Part shown: one piece after another, positions 25,927 through 40,055 of the stretch
Position numbering within the stretch: position 1 is the stretch's first letter
Layout: each line of letters opens with the position of its first letter
From: Rickettsiaceae bacterium
GTDB taxonomy: Bacteria > Pseudomonadota > Alphaproteobacteria > Rickettsiales > Rickettsiaceae
NCBI GenBank assembly: GCA_020697135.1
Contig: JAJFBM010000010.1
Coordinates: 1 to 40,601 of the forward strand
Direction of reading: 5' to 3'
DNA length: 40,601 bases
Translations under genes and position numbers: made by a program
The notes under the pieces: model-generated
The model's database searches: none
Told to the model about the DNA's origin: nothing
The model's input: only the letters and a program-made list of their open reading frames with translations

Positions 25927-27180
25927 TTAGGCTTCAGCGTTTGAATTATCAGTAATATCAGGCGATCTAACCAAGCGATATGATACCATACCATAACATA
26001 CAGCTGCAAGTGCTGCATAAGCAAATATTATTACAGCCACTGGCACTATGGTTCCGTCAAACATAATTTCTGATAATATAACCAGTACTGATGCAAGTGA
26101 TTGCCTAATAGCAGTCATCATAGCCAATGAGGTACCATTCATTCCAGGGAATACCCCTAGTGCGTAAAGGCCAAATGTTCCAGCCATCATAGCGCCACCT
26201 GCAGCAATAAACGCCATTGATAAGCATATTATATTTACATTATTTTTATTAAGATAACTAATATATAAAACCCCTACAGATCCTATAAGACCTAGAATTG
26301 CCCCCAGATTTTTAGTAAAATCAATTCCTTTTTTATCAATAAGCTTAATTGATAAAAGTGAGAATACAACGAATGTTGCCATTGTTGTTGCTTGATAATA
26401 GCTAAAACTGCTTAAATCCATACCTAAATAATTAATAAAAATAACTGAGAGATTAGCAACATAGACAACAATCACTACAAAAGAAAAATTGGCTATCAAT
26501 GTATAAGTTAAGAATCGAAAACTTGTCGAAAGCTGGAAGTAATCCCTCCCAATACCTAAAAGATCGAATTTCTTTCTCTTATTATCTGGCAATGTTTCTT
26601 CGACAAATAATAAAGTTCCTACAAAGGATAATAATGCCATCGCAAGTATAACAATAAAATTAGCGCGCCAATCAAAAATTTGACTAAGCCATGCACCTAT
26701 AACTGGCGCACCTGCCATAGAAGCGGTAATTATACTATTAATAAACCCTATTAATTTACCAGCCTGTTCAGCAGAATATTTATCAAAAAATATAGCTGCA
26801 CCTATAACCATAGGCACAGAGGCTGAAATACCTTGTAGCAAACGCCACCCTAACATCCATTTAAAATTATCAGTATAGACACAACCAATGCTGCTTACTA
26901 AAAATAAGAATAATCCCCCTAGAAGTATTTTCCTTCTACCGTAACTGTCTGAAAGAGGCCCGGCGACAAGGCCCGCTACACAAAGTCCTGCAAAATTTAC
27001 ACTTAATATAAGTTGGATATGGTTTTCCTCTACCCTAAAATAATGTATCATTTGTGGAAAGGCCGGCACGTACATATCAGCTTCAGCACAAAGCATTATA
27101 TACATTAAAGTGACTAAACCTATTAACATATAATCAGCGACTTTAACTGGCAGTGCGTTAAATAATGGTTTTTCTAACAT
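25927..27180 (-). CDS. MFS transporter, Bcr/CflA drug-export type
   Basis: A 417-residue, roughly 12-helix major facilitator of the Bcr/CflA multidrug efflux subfamily. Motif A is present as GPLSDSYGRRKILLGG (~74-89), the first helix carries YVPAFPQM, and RLLQGISAS follows at ~113-121. It is expected to export small toxic compounds by proton antiport in the inner membrane. It lies 138 bases downstream of the VOC gene on the same strand, with an inverted repeat TATAAGCT/AGCTTATA (27203-27236) in the gap. It may be read from the VOC promoter, under the divergent TetR protein. Substrate cannot be told from sequence. Confidence 0.92.
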   Translation of the reverse strand: MLEKPLFNALPVKVADYMLIGLVTLMYIMLCAEADMYVPAFPQMIHYFRVEENHIQLILSVNFAGLCVAGLVAGPLSDSYGRRKILLGGLFLFLVSSIGCVYTDNFKWMLGWRLLQGISASVPMVIGAAIFFDKYSAEQAGKLIGFINSIITASMAGAPVIGAWLSQIFDWRANFIVILAMALLSFVGTLLFVEETLPDNKRKKFDLLGIGRDYFQLSTSFRFLTYTLIANFSFVVIVVYVANLSVIFINYLGMDLSSFSYYQATTMATFVVFSLLSIKLIDKKGIDFTKNLGAILGLIGSVGVLYISYLNKNNVNIICLSMAFIAAGGAMMAGTFGLYALGVFPGMNGTSLAMMTAIRQSLASVLVILSEIMFDGTIVPVAVIIFAYAALAAVCYGMVSYRLVRSPDITDNSNAEA

Positions 27181-27318
27181 GTTTATTTTTTATTCGATTT
27201 CCTATAAGCTACTTTATATTTATAAATCAGCTTATAATATAATTTGTCGATTGTAAATGCGGATATTGGCTCGATTAAGAGCTTTATAATTAACAATAGT
27301 TTCATAAAATACTTTTCT

Positions 27319-27702
27319 CTAATTATCTTGTGGAGATACTCTAATAATATGACCATCAGGATCAGATATCAGAAATGTACGGCCAAAGACTTCCGCGTAA
27401 GGTTTCTGCATAATTTTTATATCTGGGTTCTTTTGCCATTCATTGAATAAATCATCTACATCTTCGTTGGATGGTAGCATAATACCTATCTCAGAATACC
27501 TTGGAGCTGAGGCATCAGGAGTGGTTCCACCTGTCCACATTGCAAATAATGCTTCCCCTCCAGCATCAAATGCTACATAACGGGGACTAGTAAATACTGG
27601 CTCAGCGTTAAAAAGCCTTCTATAGAAAGCAGTCGAACGAGCAATATCAGAAACATACATAAGCTGAAGATTAGGTCTAATAGGTTTCATTTTTTTTTGC
27701 AT
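27319..27702 (-). CDS. VOC (glyoxalase/bleomycin-resistance fold) protein
   Basis: A 127-residue single-domain VOC protein: NLQLMYVSDIARSTAFYRRL at the start, then YSEIGIMLPS, and the closing strand FLISDPDGHIIRVSPQDN. Such proteins either bind a toxic compound or catalyse metal-dependent reactions on it. GAGAT eight bases before the first ATG supports the start at 27702 (a second in-frame ATG is four codons later). It lies between a divergent TetR gene and the MFS pump, suggesting a shared role in tolerance of one compound. Confidence 0.85.
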   Translation of the reverse strand: MQKKMKPIRPNLQLMYVSDIARSTAFYRRLFNAEPVFTSPRYVAFDAGGEALFAMWTGGTTPDASAPRYSEIGIMLPSNEDVDDLFNEWQKNPDIKIMQKPYAEVFGRTFLISDPDGHIIRVSPQDN

Positions 27703-27732
27703 TTTTTCTATCTCTATTTACAATGTGAATTA

Positions 27733-27761
27733 AATATACTAAACTATAATTAATCTGTCAA
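27733..27761 (-). promoter_or_regulatory. Promoter of the VOC-MFS unit
   Basis: On the minus strand TTGACA (27761-27756), 17 bases, TATATT (27738-27733). Initiation near 27726 leaves about 24 nt before the VOC start. The -35 box lies inside the spacer of the TetR operator and the promoter spacer lies in its left arm. Confidence 0.8.
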
Positions 27762-27773
27762 ATTAATTATAGT
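27743..27773. promoter_or_regulatory. Probable TetR operator
   Basis: ACTATAATTAAT (27743-27754) and ATTAATTATAGT (27762-27773) form a perfect 12-bp inverted repeat with a seven-base spacer, in the 85-base gap between the VOC and TetR genes. It covers the -35 region and spacer of the VOC promoter, so a bound repressor would block it. It starts 15 bases before the tetR start codon, suggesting autoregulation too. Confidence 0.75.
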
Positions 27774-27787
27774 CAAATATAACGAAT

Positions 27788-28417
27788 ATGAAAGCAATAC
27801 ATAAAAGAGCTTATAATTCTACAGGTAGAAAGGAAACTGCAAGTTTATCTAGGGCAAAAATATTGGAATCAGCAAAATTATTATTTGCTGATAAAGGCTA
27901 TGAGAATACAACAATTGATCAAATAGCTTCGGATTCGGAAGTATCAAAACCAACAATATACGCATTATTTAAGTCAAAGCTTGGTGTGTTACGGGCAATT
28001 ATGGATGAATGTTTTCCTCAATCAAACCATGACTCACTTGTTGAGAGTGGAAAATATGAAAAAGACACGAAAAAGCGCATAGCAGTTGCAGCTAAACTTG
28101 CTCGACAAATCTATGATGCAGAGATAATTCAATCTAACATGCTGCAAGGGGCCGGCGTTTTATTTCCAGAACTAAAAAAACTTGAACAAGAAAGAGAAGA
28201 GCGTAGATATAGTCGCCTTTCAGGAGCCCTTGATGAAATGTATGCTGATAATATAATAAATGAAACTCTTAACCCCACTAAAGCCCTTGATATATTCTGG
28301 GCTTTTACTGGCAGAGATATCTACCGGCTACTAGTAATAGAAAGGAAATGGTCATCGGATGATTATGAGGAATGGCTTGCTGAAACACTTTCACAAATGT
28401 TGTTGAAGAAAGGGTAG
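27788..28417 (+). CDS. TetR/AcrR family transcriptional regulator
   Basis: A 209-residue regulator. The N-terminal helix-turn-helix domain (~20-66) shows RAKILESAKLLFADKGYENTTIDQIA and VSKPTIYALFKSK, typical TetR. The C-terminal ligand-binding domain is helical and variable. It diverges from the VOC-MFS unit and the gap holds a perfect inverted repeat across the VOC promoter, so it probably represses that unit until a small molecule binds. No good ribosome-binding site is seen before the ATG. Confidence 0.93.
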   Translation: MKAIHKRAYNSTGRKETASLSRAKILESAKLLFADKGYENTTIDQIASDSEVSKPTIYALFKSKLGVLRAIMDECFPQSNHDSLVESGKYEKDTKKRIAVAAKLARQIYDAEIIQSNMLQGAGVLFPELKKLEQEREERRYSRLSGALDEMYADNIINETLNPTKALDIFWAFTGRDIYRLLVIERKWSSDDYEEWLAETLSQMLLKKG

Positions 28418-28452
28418 TTACTTTGATATTATAATAATACAAACGATTAAAC

Positions 28453-28488
28453 AAAAACCCCCTAGCAGACTCTGTCAGGGAGGTTTTA
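28453..28488 (-). terminator. Terminator of the rpoBC transcript
   Basis: On the minus strand AAAACC-T-CCCT pairs with AGGGGGTTTT with one bulged T, enclosing a short inner GAC/GTC stem, and is followed by T-rich TTTTTGTTT. It is ~75 bases after the rpoC stop. On the plus strand it lies after the TetR gene and may help there as well. Confidence 0.75.
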
Positions 28489-28515
28489 TTAGAACTTTTT
28501 AATAAGTAGCCTTAG

Positions 28516-28538
28516 ATCACCGTGTCAAGCACGGTGAT
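28516..28538. repeat. Short perfect palindrome after rpoC
   Basis: ATCACCGTG (28516-28524) and CACGGTGAT (28530-28538) pair perfectly around TCAAG, 22 bases after the rpoC stop. It is GC-richer than its surroundings and resembles short dispersed hairpin repeats of Rickettsiales as I recall them. Only one copy is seen here. Confidence 0.6.
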
Positions 28539-28560
28539 GAACAACTATAGAAACCATAAC

Positions 28561-32775
<4,215 letters not shown>

Positions 32776-32791
32776 TTAGAGAGTTTTATAC

Positions 32792-32936
32792 TAGACTTCC
32801 TGCATAAATCTACTATTACTGGTATTTTTACGTCGATACGTTACTCGAATCCTCATGTACAAGTTAGTACACTGCGGTTCTGCGTTACGGGTCTTCTTAA
32901 AATTTCCTATTAATAGCGACTTATGCAAGAAGTCTA
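32792..32936. repeat. Long imperfect palindrome D between rpoB and rpoC
   Basis: TAGACTTCCTGCATAA (32792-32807) is mirrored by TTATGCAAGAAGTCTA (32921-32936) with one mismatch. Pairing continues through CTATTA/TAATAG and CGTTAC-like steps to a centre of TGTAC (32856-32860)/GTACA (32867-32871). The ~145-bp unit is one imperfect hairpin. Several differences between arms become G-U pairs in the minus-strand transcript, the strand of rpoBC. The remaining gap holds no gene. Confidence 0.75.
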
Positions 32937-32982
32937 CTGTTTTTAAGATTACTAAATAAATCAAAAAAGGGAGCGCAAGCCT

Positions 32983-35900
32983 TTAAGCCGCGCTCTCTTC
33001 AAGTTCCATATTTAAACAAAGTGATCTAAATTCTTTTATCATTACGTTAAATGATTCAGGAGTACCATATTCAAAGTTACTATCACCTCTAATAATCGAC
33101 TCATACACTTTAATCCTACCTGCAACGTCATCCGATTTCACAGTTAGCATTTCTTGTAGTGTATATGCTGCACCATATGCTTGTAATGCCCAACATTCCA
33201 TCTCACCAAATCTTTGACCACCAAAATGAGACTTACCACCAAGAGGTTGTTGAGTTACTAAGCTGTAAGGACCGATAGATCTTGCGTGAATCTTGTCATC
33301 TACTAAGTGATGTAGTTTCAGTAAATATTTATAACCAACTGTTACGTTTCTATCAAAATATTCACCAGTTCTACCATCAATCACTCTTGATTGACCTGAT
33401 TTATTTAGACCTGCTACCTCAAGCATTGATTTAACATCTTCAACTTTTGCTCCATCAAATACAGGAGTTGAGAAATAAATCCCTTTCTTTAAAGTTGTAC
33501 AAATATCGATAAGCTGCTCTTTTTCCATCGACTCAAGTTCTTTACCAAATGAATCATTTTTATAAAGCGTCTTTAAAAAGCCTTTGATTTCTTTTACATC
33601 AATATCGTTATCTTTATATTGCTCAAGCATATTGCCTAAATGCTTACCAAGATTTACCGAGCTCCAGCCTAAATGTGTTTCAAGAATCTGCCCCACATTC
33701 ATACGAGATGGAAGACCAAGTGGATTCAACACTACGTCAACTACAGTTCCATCTTCAAGGAATGGCATATCTTCTTCTGGCATAATACGAGAAATAACAC
33801 CTTTATTTCCGTGGCGTCCTGCCATTTTATCACCAGGCTGTAATTTATGCTTTGTTGCAATAAAGACTTTTACGACTTTCAGAGCACCTTGCGGTAAATC
33901 ATCACCACTTTGTAGTTTCTCAACTTTGTTGGTAAATCTCTTATTAAGCCTATCACGACTTTCATCATAATGTTTCTTAATTTGCTCAAACTCGTTCATT
34001 ACATCAGCATCTTCTAACACAAATTGCCATAATTGACCTTTTGAGAAATTCTCAAGCAATGAGTCTGAAATTTTATCTCCAGCTTTAACACCTTTAGGGC
34101 CAGCTACAATAGTTTGGCCATCAAGTAATTTCTCAAGCCTCATGAATACAAAATGTTCAATGATTGCAAGTTCATCATCACGGTCTTTAGCAAGTTTCTC
34201 AATTTGCTGTCTCTCAATAGATAAAGCTCTTTGATCTTTCTCAACACCACGACGTGAGAATACTCTAACCTCAACTATGGTTCCATTAACCCCAGGTGGT
34301 ACATGCAGAGATGAATCTCTAACGTCAGCTGCTTTTTCACCAAATATTGCTCTAAGTAATTTCTCCTCAGGTGTCATTGGTGACTCACTCTTTGGAGTTA
34401 CTTTACCAACAAGAATATCACCTGGCTTTACTTCAGCACCCACATGGACAATACCAACCTCATCAAGATGTCTTAAATTTTCATCACTGACATTTGGAAT
34501 ATCACGTGTAATCTCTTCAGGGCCAAGTCTGGTATCACGAGCTACAACTTCAAATTCTTCTATGTGAATAGAGGTAAATACGTCATCTTTTACGATTCTC
34601 TCAGAAATTAAAATAGAATCCTCAAAGTTATATCCACTCCATGGTATGAATGCTACTAGTACATTTCTACCTAATGCAATTTCACCACCTTCAGTACTTG
34701 GACCATCTGCAATAACATCGCCTTTCTTTACGAAATCACCCACTTTAACAAGTGGTTTCTGGTTAATACATGTATTATGGTTTGTTCTCTGAAATTTTTG
34801 TAGTGAATAAATATCCACTCCAGGAGAACCATCTCTTTTTTCTTCTAAGGTTCTAACTACTATTCTTGTTGAATCAACTTGGTCAACTATACCATCATGT
34901 ATAGCCACAACTGATGCTCCAGAATCTCTTGCTACAATCTTCTCAATTCCTGTTCCAACAAAAGGCGCCTCACATTTCACAAGTGGTACTGCTTGTCGTT
35001 GCATGTTTGAGCCCATCAACGCACGGTTAGCATCGTCATTTTCTAAGAAGGGAATAAGTGATGCCGCAACAGATACAACCTGCATTGGAGTAACGTCAAT
35101 TAAATCCACCTCATTAGGTGGCACCATTACAAAGTCTCCATTTAGACGGCAATTGATTAACTCTTCAGTTAAACCACCTTGACCATCAACTGGTGCATTT
35201 GCTTGGGCAATTTTATATCTACCTTCTTCAATAGCTGAGAGATAAATTACTTCATCAGTTACGCTGCCATTTTCAACTCTTCTATATGGGCTCTCAATAA
35301 ATCCATGTTTATTAATACGAGCATAAGTACTTAGCGAGTTGATTAATCCAATATTTTGTCCCTCTGGTGTTTCAATAGGACAAATTCTACCATAGTGAGT
35401 TGGATGTACGTCACGCACCTCAAAACCCGCACGATCACGGCTAAGACCACCAGGGCCTAAAGCAGATAACCTACGCTTATGAGTAATCTCTGATAATGGA
35501 TTTGTTTGGTCCATAAATTGCGAGAGTTGCGAAGTACCAAAAAACTCTTTAACTACAGAAACTAGTAATTTTGAGTTAACAAGATCATGAGGCATTACAG
35601 CATCAATATCTACAGCCCCCATTCTCTCAACAATAGCTTTTACCATACGGACAAAGCCAATACGGAATTGGTTCTCAATTAATTCACCAACAGATCTTAC
35701 TCTTCTATTACCAAGATGGTCAATATCATCAATTGCACCTTTACCATCACGAAGTTCTGTTAAAACTCTTACAATATGTTTAACATCATCAGCTGTTAAA
35801 ATTGTTGTTAATTCATCGATATTTATATTAAGCCTTGCATTTAACTTAATTCTACCCACATCAGATAAATCATAACGATCTGCTTCAAAGAATAAACTGT

Positions 35901-37086
35901 TAAATAAAGCATGCGCTGCATCGACTGTTGGTGGCTCACCTGGTCTGATAACTTTATAAATATCAATAAGTGCGCTATCTTGATCTGTATTTTTATCAGC
36001 AGCAATAGTATTTCTAATATAAGGACCTGTACCGCTATCTATTGCAAGGATACTAACTTTATTGCCAGTTTTTAAATCACTCAAATAAGCAAGGACTGAT
36101 TTACCTACTTCATCACCGACACTTGCAATTACTTCACCTGTTGATGAGTCAATTAAATCATTACCTAAATATTTGCCAACTAAAGTTTCGGTAGAGACTA
36201 ATATTCTCTTTAAGCCTTCACTTGCAAATTTACGAGCAAGCCTTGGGGTAATTTTCTGTCCTGCTTCTAGCACAACTTGATTTGTATCAGCATTGATTAA
36301 ATCATCATTGAGTCTTTGCGCACTTACCTTCTCCGGCTTAAACTCTGTCGACCATATATTTTCTTTTTCTTTAGTATAAGAAATTGTTTTATAATAGAAA
36401 TCAAAAATTTCTTTAGTCGTCATTCCAACAGCTCTTAAGAGAGTTGAAACATATAATTTTCTTTTTCTATCAATTCTAAAGTAAATAATATCTTTATTAT
36501 CAAATTCTAAATCTAACCATGAACCACGGTAAGGTATAATTCTTGCAGAATATAAATACTTACCAGATGAATGTGTTTTACCTTTATCATGATCAAAGAA
36601 TACGCCAGGAGATCTGTGCATTTGCGATACAACAACACGCTCTGTACCATTAATAATAAAAGTACCATCTTTAGTCATGAGTGGTATATCACCCATGTAA
36701 ACTTCTTGTTCTTTAATACCTTTAATTTCTTTAGAACCTGTATCTTCATCAATATCCCAAACAATAAGTCTAAGAGTTACTTTAAGAGGAGCAGCAAAGC
36801 TAAGCCCCCGTTGTAAACATTCTTCAACATCATATTTTGGGTTATCAAATTCATATTTTAAAAATTCCAAAGTTGCAGTACCTGTTGGATCTTGGATTGG
36901 AAACATAGAACTTAAAACTGATTGAAGCCCTCTATTTTCTCTCTGCTCAACTGGCACATTTATCTGAAGAAAATTAGTATCATATGAAGTCTTTTGTACT
37001 TCAATTAGATTTGGCATTGAAGCAACAAGTTGTATTTTTCCGAAATTTTTTCTGATTCGACTATGTGCGGAGAAGGATTGCATCAT
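32983..37086 (-). CDS. rpoB: RNA polymerase beta subunit
   Basis: The 1367-residue beta subunit. The rifampicin-binding region (~515-560) reads [30 protein letters not shown] across its core. The positions most often mutated to resistance in E. coli (D516, H526, S531 equivalents) are wild type, which suggests natural sensitivity. [10 protein letters not shown] has Gln where E. coli has Pro564. The C-terminal part carries [18 protein letters not shown]. The start ([16 protein letters not shown]) follows AGGGAT. A candidate own promoter lies just upstream. Confidence 0.99.
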   Translation of the reverse strand: MMQSFSAHSRIRKNFGKIQLVASMPNLIEVQKTSYDTNFLQINVPVEQRENRGLQSVLSSMFPIQDPTGTATLEFLKYEFDNPKYDVEECLQRGLSFAAPLKVTLRLIVWDIDEDTGSKEIKGIKEQEVYMGDIPLMTKDGTFIINGTERVVVSQMHRSPGVFFDHDKGKTHSSGKYLYSARIIPYRGSWLDLEFDNKDIIYFRIDRKRKLYVSTLLRAVGMTTKEIFDFYYKTISYTKEKENIWSTEFKPEKVSAQRLNDDLINADTNQVVLEAGQKITPRLARKFASEGLKRILVSTETLVGKYLGNDLIDSSTGEVIASVGDEVGKSVLAYLSDLKTGNKVSILAIDSGTGPYIRNTIAADKNTDQDSALIDIYKVIRPGEPPTVDAAHALFNSLFFEADRYDLSDVGRIKLNARLNINIDELTTILTADDVKHIVRVLTELRDGKGAIDDIDHLGNRRVRSVGELIENQFRIGFVRMVKAIVERMGAVDIDAVMPHDLVNSKLLVSVVKEFFGTSQLSQFMDQTNPLSEITHKRRLSALGPGGLSRDRAGFEVRDVHPTHYGRICPIETPEGQNIGLINSLSTYARINKHGFIESPYRRVENGSVTDEVIYLSAIEEGRYKIAQANAPVDGQGGLTEELINCRLNGDFVMVPPNEVDLIDVTPMQVVSVAASLIPFLENDDANRALMGSNMQRQAVPLVKCEAPFVGTGIEKIVARDSGASVVAIHDGIVDQVDSTRIVVRTLEEKRDGSPGVDIYSLQKFQRTNHNTCINQKPLVKVGDFVKKGDVIADGPSTEGGEIALGRNVLVAFIPWSGYNFEDSILISERIVKDDVFTSIHIEEFEVVARDTRLGPEEITRDIPNVSDENLRHLDEVGIVHVGAEVKPGDILVGKVTPKSESPMTPEEKLLRAIFGEKAADVRDSSLHVPPGVNGTIVEVRVFSRRGVEKDQRALSIERQQIEKLAKDRDDELAIIEHFVFMRLEKLLDGQTIVAGPKGVKAGDKISDSLLENFSKGQLWQFVLEDADVMNEFEQIKKHYDESRDRLNKRFTNKVEKLQSGDDLPQGALKVVKVFIATKHKLQPGDKMAGRHGNKGVISRIMPEEDMPFLEDGTVVDVVLNPLGLPSRMNVGQILETHLGWSSVNLGKHLGNMLEQYKDNDIDVKEIKGFLKTLYKNDSFGKELESMEKEQLIDICTTLKKGIYFSTPVFDGAKVEDVKSMLEVAGLNKSGQSRVIDGRTGEYFDRNVTVGYKYLLKLHHLVDDKIHARSIGPYSLVTQQPLGGKSHFGGQRFGEMECWALQAYGAAYTLQEMLTVKSDDVAGRIKVYESIIRGDSNFEYGTPESFNVMIKEFRSLCLNMELEESAA

Positions 37087-37111
37087 AATTTTGTATCCCT
37101 ACAAATGTTAT

Positions 37112-37140
37112 TTTATATTTTTTGCTTTAGCCAAAGTAAA
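37112..37140 (-). promoter_or_regulatory. Candidate rpoB promoter
   Basis: On the minus strand TTTACT (37140-37135), 17 bases, TATAAA (37117-37112), about 26 bases before the rpoB start. It could top up rpoBC transcription beyond read-through from rplJL. The boxes are moderate and the region is AT-rich, so chance is possible. Confidence 0.45.
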
Positions 37141-37202
37141 ATTTACTTATGCTATTTTGGAGTAAATATAGATACTTGAATTTCTCTATAAATTTATGGT
37201 GA

Positions 37203-37316
37203 AAACCTGATTCTAGGTTTATTACAAGTAAACAGGTTTATATATGCTTAAAAGAGCAAGTGATATTCTATTAAATATATTGCTATATTTAACTTTAAAA
37301 TATCCTCTTACTCTTT
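37203..37316 (-). promoter_or_regulatory. Structured rplL-rpoB gap: long hairpin and competing stems
   Basis: Eighteen bases after rplL, on the minus strand, AAAGAGTAAG (37316-37307) pairs with CTTGCTCTTT (37260-37251), GATATT (37304-37299) with AATATC (37267-37262), and a nine-base inner stem 37292-37284/37279-37271 closes on a four-base loop. Further on, AAACCTG (37239-37233) and AAACCT (37220-37215) can each pair with the same CAGGTTT (37209-37203), excluding one another. In E. coli this gap holds an attenuator and an RNase III site; a similar role is likely here. Confidence 0.6.
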
Positions 37317-37334
37317 AATAAGCTTTAAGTTAAA

Positions 37335-37709
37335 TTACTTCAACTCAACTTTAGCACCAGCAGCTTCTACTTGTGCTTTAATTTTTTCAGCTTCGTCTTT
37401 AGAAACACCAGCTTTAATAGATTTTGGTGCACCATCAACTAAGTCTTTAGCTTCTTTTAAGCCTAAGCTTGTAATAGCTCTAACTTCTTTAATTACGTTG
37501 ATTTTGTTTGGTCCAGCATCTACAAGAACAACATCAAAATCTGTTTTTTCTTCAGCTGCTGCTGCAGTATTAGCTGCTGCAGGCATTGCTGCCATTACAG
37601 GAGCTGCTGCAGATACACCCCATTTTTCTTCAAGAAGCTTTGATAGTTCAGCAGCTTCGATTACTGATAATGTTGATAAATCTTCAACTAATTTGTCTAA
37701 CTTTGCCAT
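37335..37709 (-). CDS. rplL: 50S ribosomal protein L7/L12
   Basis: The 124-residue stalk protein. The N-terminal dimerisation domain ([26 protein letters not shown]) is followed by an Ala-rich hinge (~34-52) and the C-terminal factor-binding domain ([12 protein letters not shown]...[17 protein letters not shown]). It recruits elongation factors to the ribosome. It lies 26 bases after rplJ and is followed by a structured 248-base gap before rpoB. Confidence 0.98.
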   Translation of the reverse strand: MAKLDKLVEDLSTLSVIEAAELSKLLEEKWGVSAAAPVMAAMPAAANTAAAAEEKTDFDVVLVDAGPNKINVIKEVRAITSLGLKEAKDLVDGAPKSIKAGVSKDEAEKIKAQVEAAGAKVELK

Positions 37710-37735
37710 AATTTGTCCTCAAATTTTTTTTTAAT

Positions 37736-38245
37736 TTATTTTTTGTCAGAATAAGCAGAAATAACACGAGCAAGCTGTGAAGCCGGAGCCTGAAGCACAC
37801 CAACTAACTTAGCAGCTGGAGCTTGTAGAACACCAACGATCTTACCTCTAAGCTCATTTAATGAAGGAAGTTTAGCTATAAGCTTCACACCTTCTAGATC
37901 AAGAACTTGTTGGTTAACAATACCGCCAATTATCTTGAGTTTATCATTGGAGTTAGCGAACTCAACAACCAATTTCGCAGCAATAGTCGGATCTTCCGAA
38001 TATGCAATTGCAGATGGTCCAGAAAACAATTCAGCGATATCGCTCTTATCGTTTGTCTTTGTAGCAATCTTTGAAAGAGTATTTTTAACAACTTTAAAGT
38101 TTGCTCCATTTTCACGCAATTTTTTACGAAGGCTGGTTATTTCACTAACTGTTAAACCATGATAATGAGTAACGATAACAGAACTTGACGCTTGATATAC
38201 GCTTTCTAACTCTGAAACGAACTCTAGCTTCCTTGATTTTAACAT
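37736..38245 (-). CDS. rplJ: 50S ribosomal protein L10
   Basis: The 169-residue base of the L7/L12 stalk. The N-terminal rRNA-binding part shows VTHYHGLTVSEITSLRKKLRENGANFKVVKNTL, and the C-terminal helix binds L7/L12 dimers. Residues ~138-158 contain a local near-duplication (GVLQAPAAKLVGVLQAPASQLAR). It is 17 bases after rplA with an AAGGAG ribosome-binding site. Confidence 0.97.
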   Translation of the reverse strand: MLKSRKLEFVSELESVYQASSSVIVTHYHGLTVSEITSLRKKLRENGANFKVVKNTLSKIATKTNDKSDIAELFSGPSAIAYSEDPTIAAKLVVEFANSNDKLKIIGGIVNQQVLDLEGVKLIAKLPSLNELRGKIVGVLQAPAAKLVGVLQAPASQLARVISAYSDKK

Positions 38246-38262
38246 TTAACTCTCCTTCAAGA

Positions 38263-38973
38263 TTACTTTATATCTGATACAGCCACCTTAACAGAAGGGC
38301 CCATCGTACTTGTTAAATACATAGATTTTAAATAAGTACCTTTAGCACCTGAAGGTTTCGCTTTAATTATCGCAGAAACAATAGCATCAACGTTCTTTTG
38401 TAGATCAGTATCTGCAAAAGAAAGTTTCCCTATACCAGCGTGTATGATACCCGCTTTTTCAACTCTAAATTCAACTTGACCACTTTTTGCGTTTTTAACC
38501 GCTGTTTTAACATCAGGTGTTACTGTACCAGTCTTTGGGTTTGGCATTTTACCTTTAGGACCAAGGATCCTAGCAACTTGCCCGACCACACCCATCATAT
38601 CTGGAGTAGCTATATATATATCAAAGTTGATTTTTCCAGCTTTAATATCATCAATAACTTCTGCAGAACCTGCAGCATCTGCTCCAGCAGCTAGTGCTTC
38701 ACTGACTTTTTCATCTTTACAAATAACTGCAACTTTTACATCCTTACCAGTGCCAGCAGGTAATACTGTAACACCTCTAACCATCTGGTCTGAATGTCTA
38801 GGATCAACCCCTAAGTTCATCACAACTTCTAAAGTTTGATCAAATTTCGTAAAACTTAATTCTTTGAGAAGCGCAATTGCATCTGTCACTTCATAAGTTT
38901 TTTCTTGATCAACCTTTATGCGCGCTTCTTTAATTTTTTTGCCGCCGCTTTTCTTAATTTGAACTGTAGCCAT
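38263..38973 (-). CDS. rplA: 50S ribosomal protein L1
   Basis: The 236-residue protein of the L1 stalk, which helps release E-site tRNA. Typical segments are [51 protein letters not shown] and the end [17 protein letters not shown]. In many bacteria L1 represses its own operon by binding the leader mRNA; no clear site was identified here. It starts four bases after rplK. Confidence 0.98.
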   Translation of the reverse strand: MATVQIKKSGGKKIKEARIKVDQEKTYEVTDAIALLKELSFTKFDQTLEVVMNLGVDPRHSDQMVRGVTVLPAGTGKDVKVAVICKDEKVSEALAAGADAAGSAEVIDDIKAGKINFDIYIATPDMMGVVGQVARILGPKGKMPNPKTGTVTPDVKTAVKNAKSGQVEFRVEKAGIIHAGIGKLSFADTDLQKNVDAIVSAIIKAKPSGAKGTYLKSMYLTSTMGPSVKVAVSDIK

Positions 38974-38977
38974 AAGC

Positions 38978-39424
38978 TTAATCCTCTATTATATCTAATC
39001 CCATTGACTCAGCAGAACCACGAATAATCTTAGCTCCTGCTTCAATATCAAATGCATTAAGATCTTTAGCTTTAATTTTCGCTATCTCTCTGCAATCAGA
39101 CATTTTAATTTTGCCAATTGAACTTTCTTTTCTTGTTGCACTTGAACCTTTGGTGATATTTGCAAATTTTTTAATAAAGTAAGTTGCCGGTGGTGTTCTT
39201 GTAATAAATGTAAAGCTTCTATCTTCATAAGCTGTTATTTCTACAGGAACTGGCGTACCTACTTCTAATTGCACCGAACCTGAAGTTGTGAAAGCGTTAA
39301 AAGCTTTAACGAACTCCATAATGTTCAACCCTCTTTGACCAAGAGCAGGACCCACAGGCGGACCAGCTTTGGCTTGACCAGCAGGGATAATCAATTTTAT
39401 TTTTGCTACTACCTTTTTAGCCAT
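38978..39424 (-). CDS. rplK: 50S ribosomal protein L11
   Basis: The 148-residue protein of the GTPase-associated centre. It shows [29 protein letters not shown] and the C-terminal rRNA-binding domain with [25 protein letters not shown] 94-base AT-rich gap separates it from nusG; it has a TATAAA but no convincing promoter. Confidence 0.98.
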   Translation of the reverse strand: MAKKVVAKIKLIIPAGQAKAGPPVGPALGQRGLNIMEFVKAFNAFTTSGSVQLEVGTPVPVEITAYEDRSFTFITRTPPATYFIKKFANITKGSSATRKESSIGKIKMSDCREIAKIKAKDLNAFDIEAGAKIIRGSAESMGLDIIED

Positions 39425-39518
39425 TTTTTTACCACGATTAATGTTAATATTATATAAATATATATTTGGTATTTACATATTTATAAGAAGCATTACTGAA
39501 GCACTAGTCTAAATCTTT

Positions 39519-40052
39519 TTAATGAATTTTCTCAACTTGATTAAAAGTTAAGTCTATCGGTGTTGATCTGCCAAAAATAGTTACCGACACTCTGAGCCTT
39601 GTTTTATCGTAGTCAATTTCTTCTACCGCTCCAGAGAAGGACTCAAACGGCCCATCAATAACTTTAACCATCTCACCTACATCATATAATTTGGTCGAAC
39701 CAACATCTTTTGCCTTATTCTCTAACTGTGCAAAAATGGTTGCTACTTCTTTTTCAGAAACTGGGAATGGTCTATTGCCACTACCCAAAAAACCTGTAAC
39801 TTTAGGAGTAGATTTCACTAAATGCCATGCTTCATCAGTCATATCCATTTTTACCAGCATATATCCTGGCATAAATTTTTTTTCTGTAAGAATTTGTTTC
39901 CCTTTTTTTAATTCTGGAACTTCTACAGCAGGTATTACTATCTCTTCAAACAAAGATTCCATACCTTTTTTCTTAGCTTGCTCTAATATCGCTTGCTTTA
40001 CTTTTTTTTCAGAACCTGAAATTGTATGTATAATATACCAACGGTAACTCAC
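39519..40052 (-). CDS. nusG: Transcription termination/antitermination factor NusG
   Basis: A 177-residue NusG. The N-terminal NGN domain (~3-110, starting YRWYIIHTISGSEKKVKQAI) binds RNA polymerase. The KOW domain (~125-177, VGEMVKVIDGPFESFSGAVEEID) contacts Rho or ribosomal protein S10, linking transcription and translation. It starts three bases after secE, so the two are co-transcribed. Confidence 0.98.
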   Translation of the reverse strand: MSYRWYIIHTISGSEKKVKQAILEQAKKKGMESLFEEIVIPAVEVPELKKGKQILTEKKFMPGYMLVKMDMTDEAWHLVKSTPKVTGFLGSGNRPFPVSEKEVATIFAQLENKAKDVGSTKLYDVGEMVKVIDGPFESFSGAVEEIDYDKTRLRVSVTIFGRSTPIDLTFNQVEKIH

Positions 40053-40055
40053 TTG

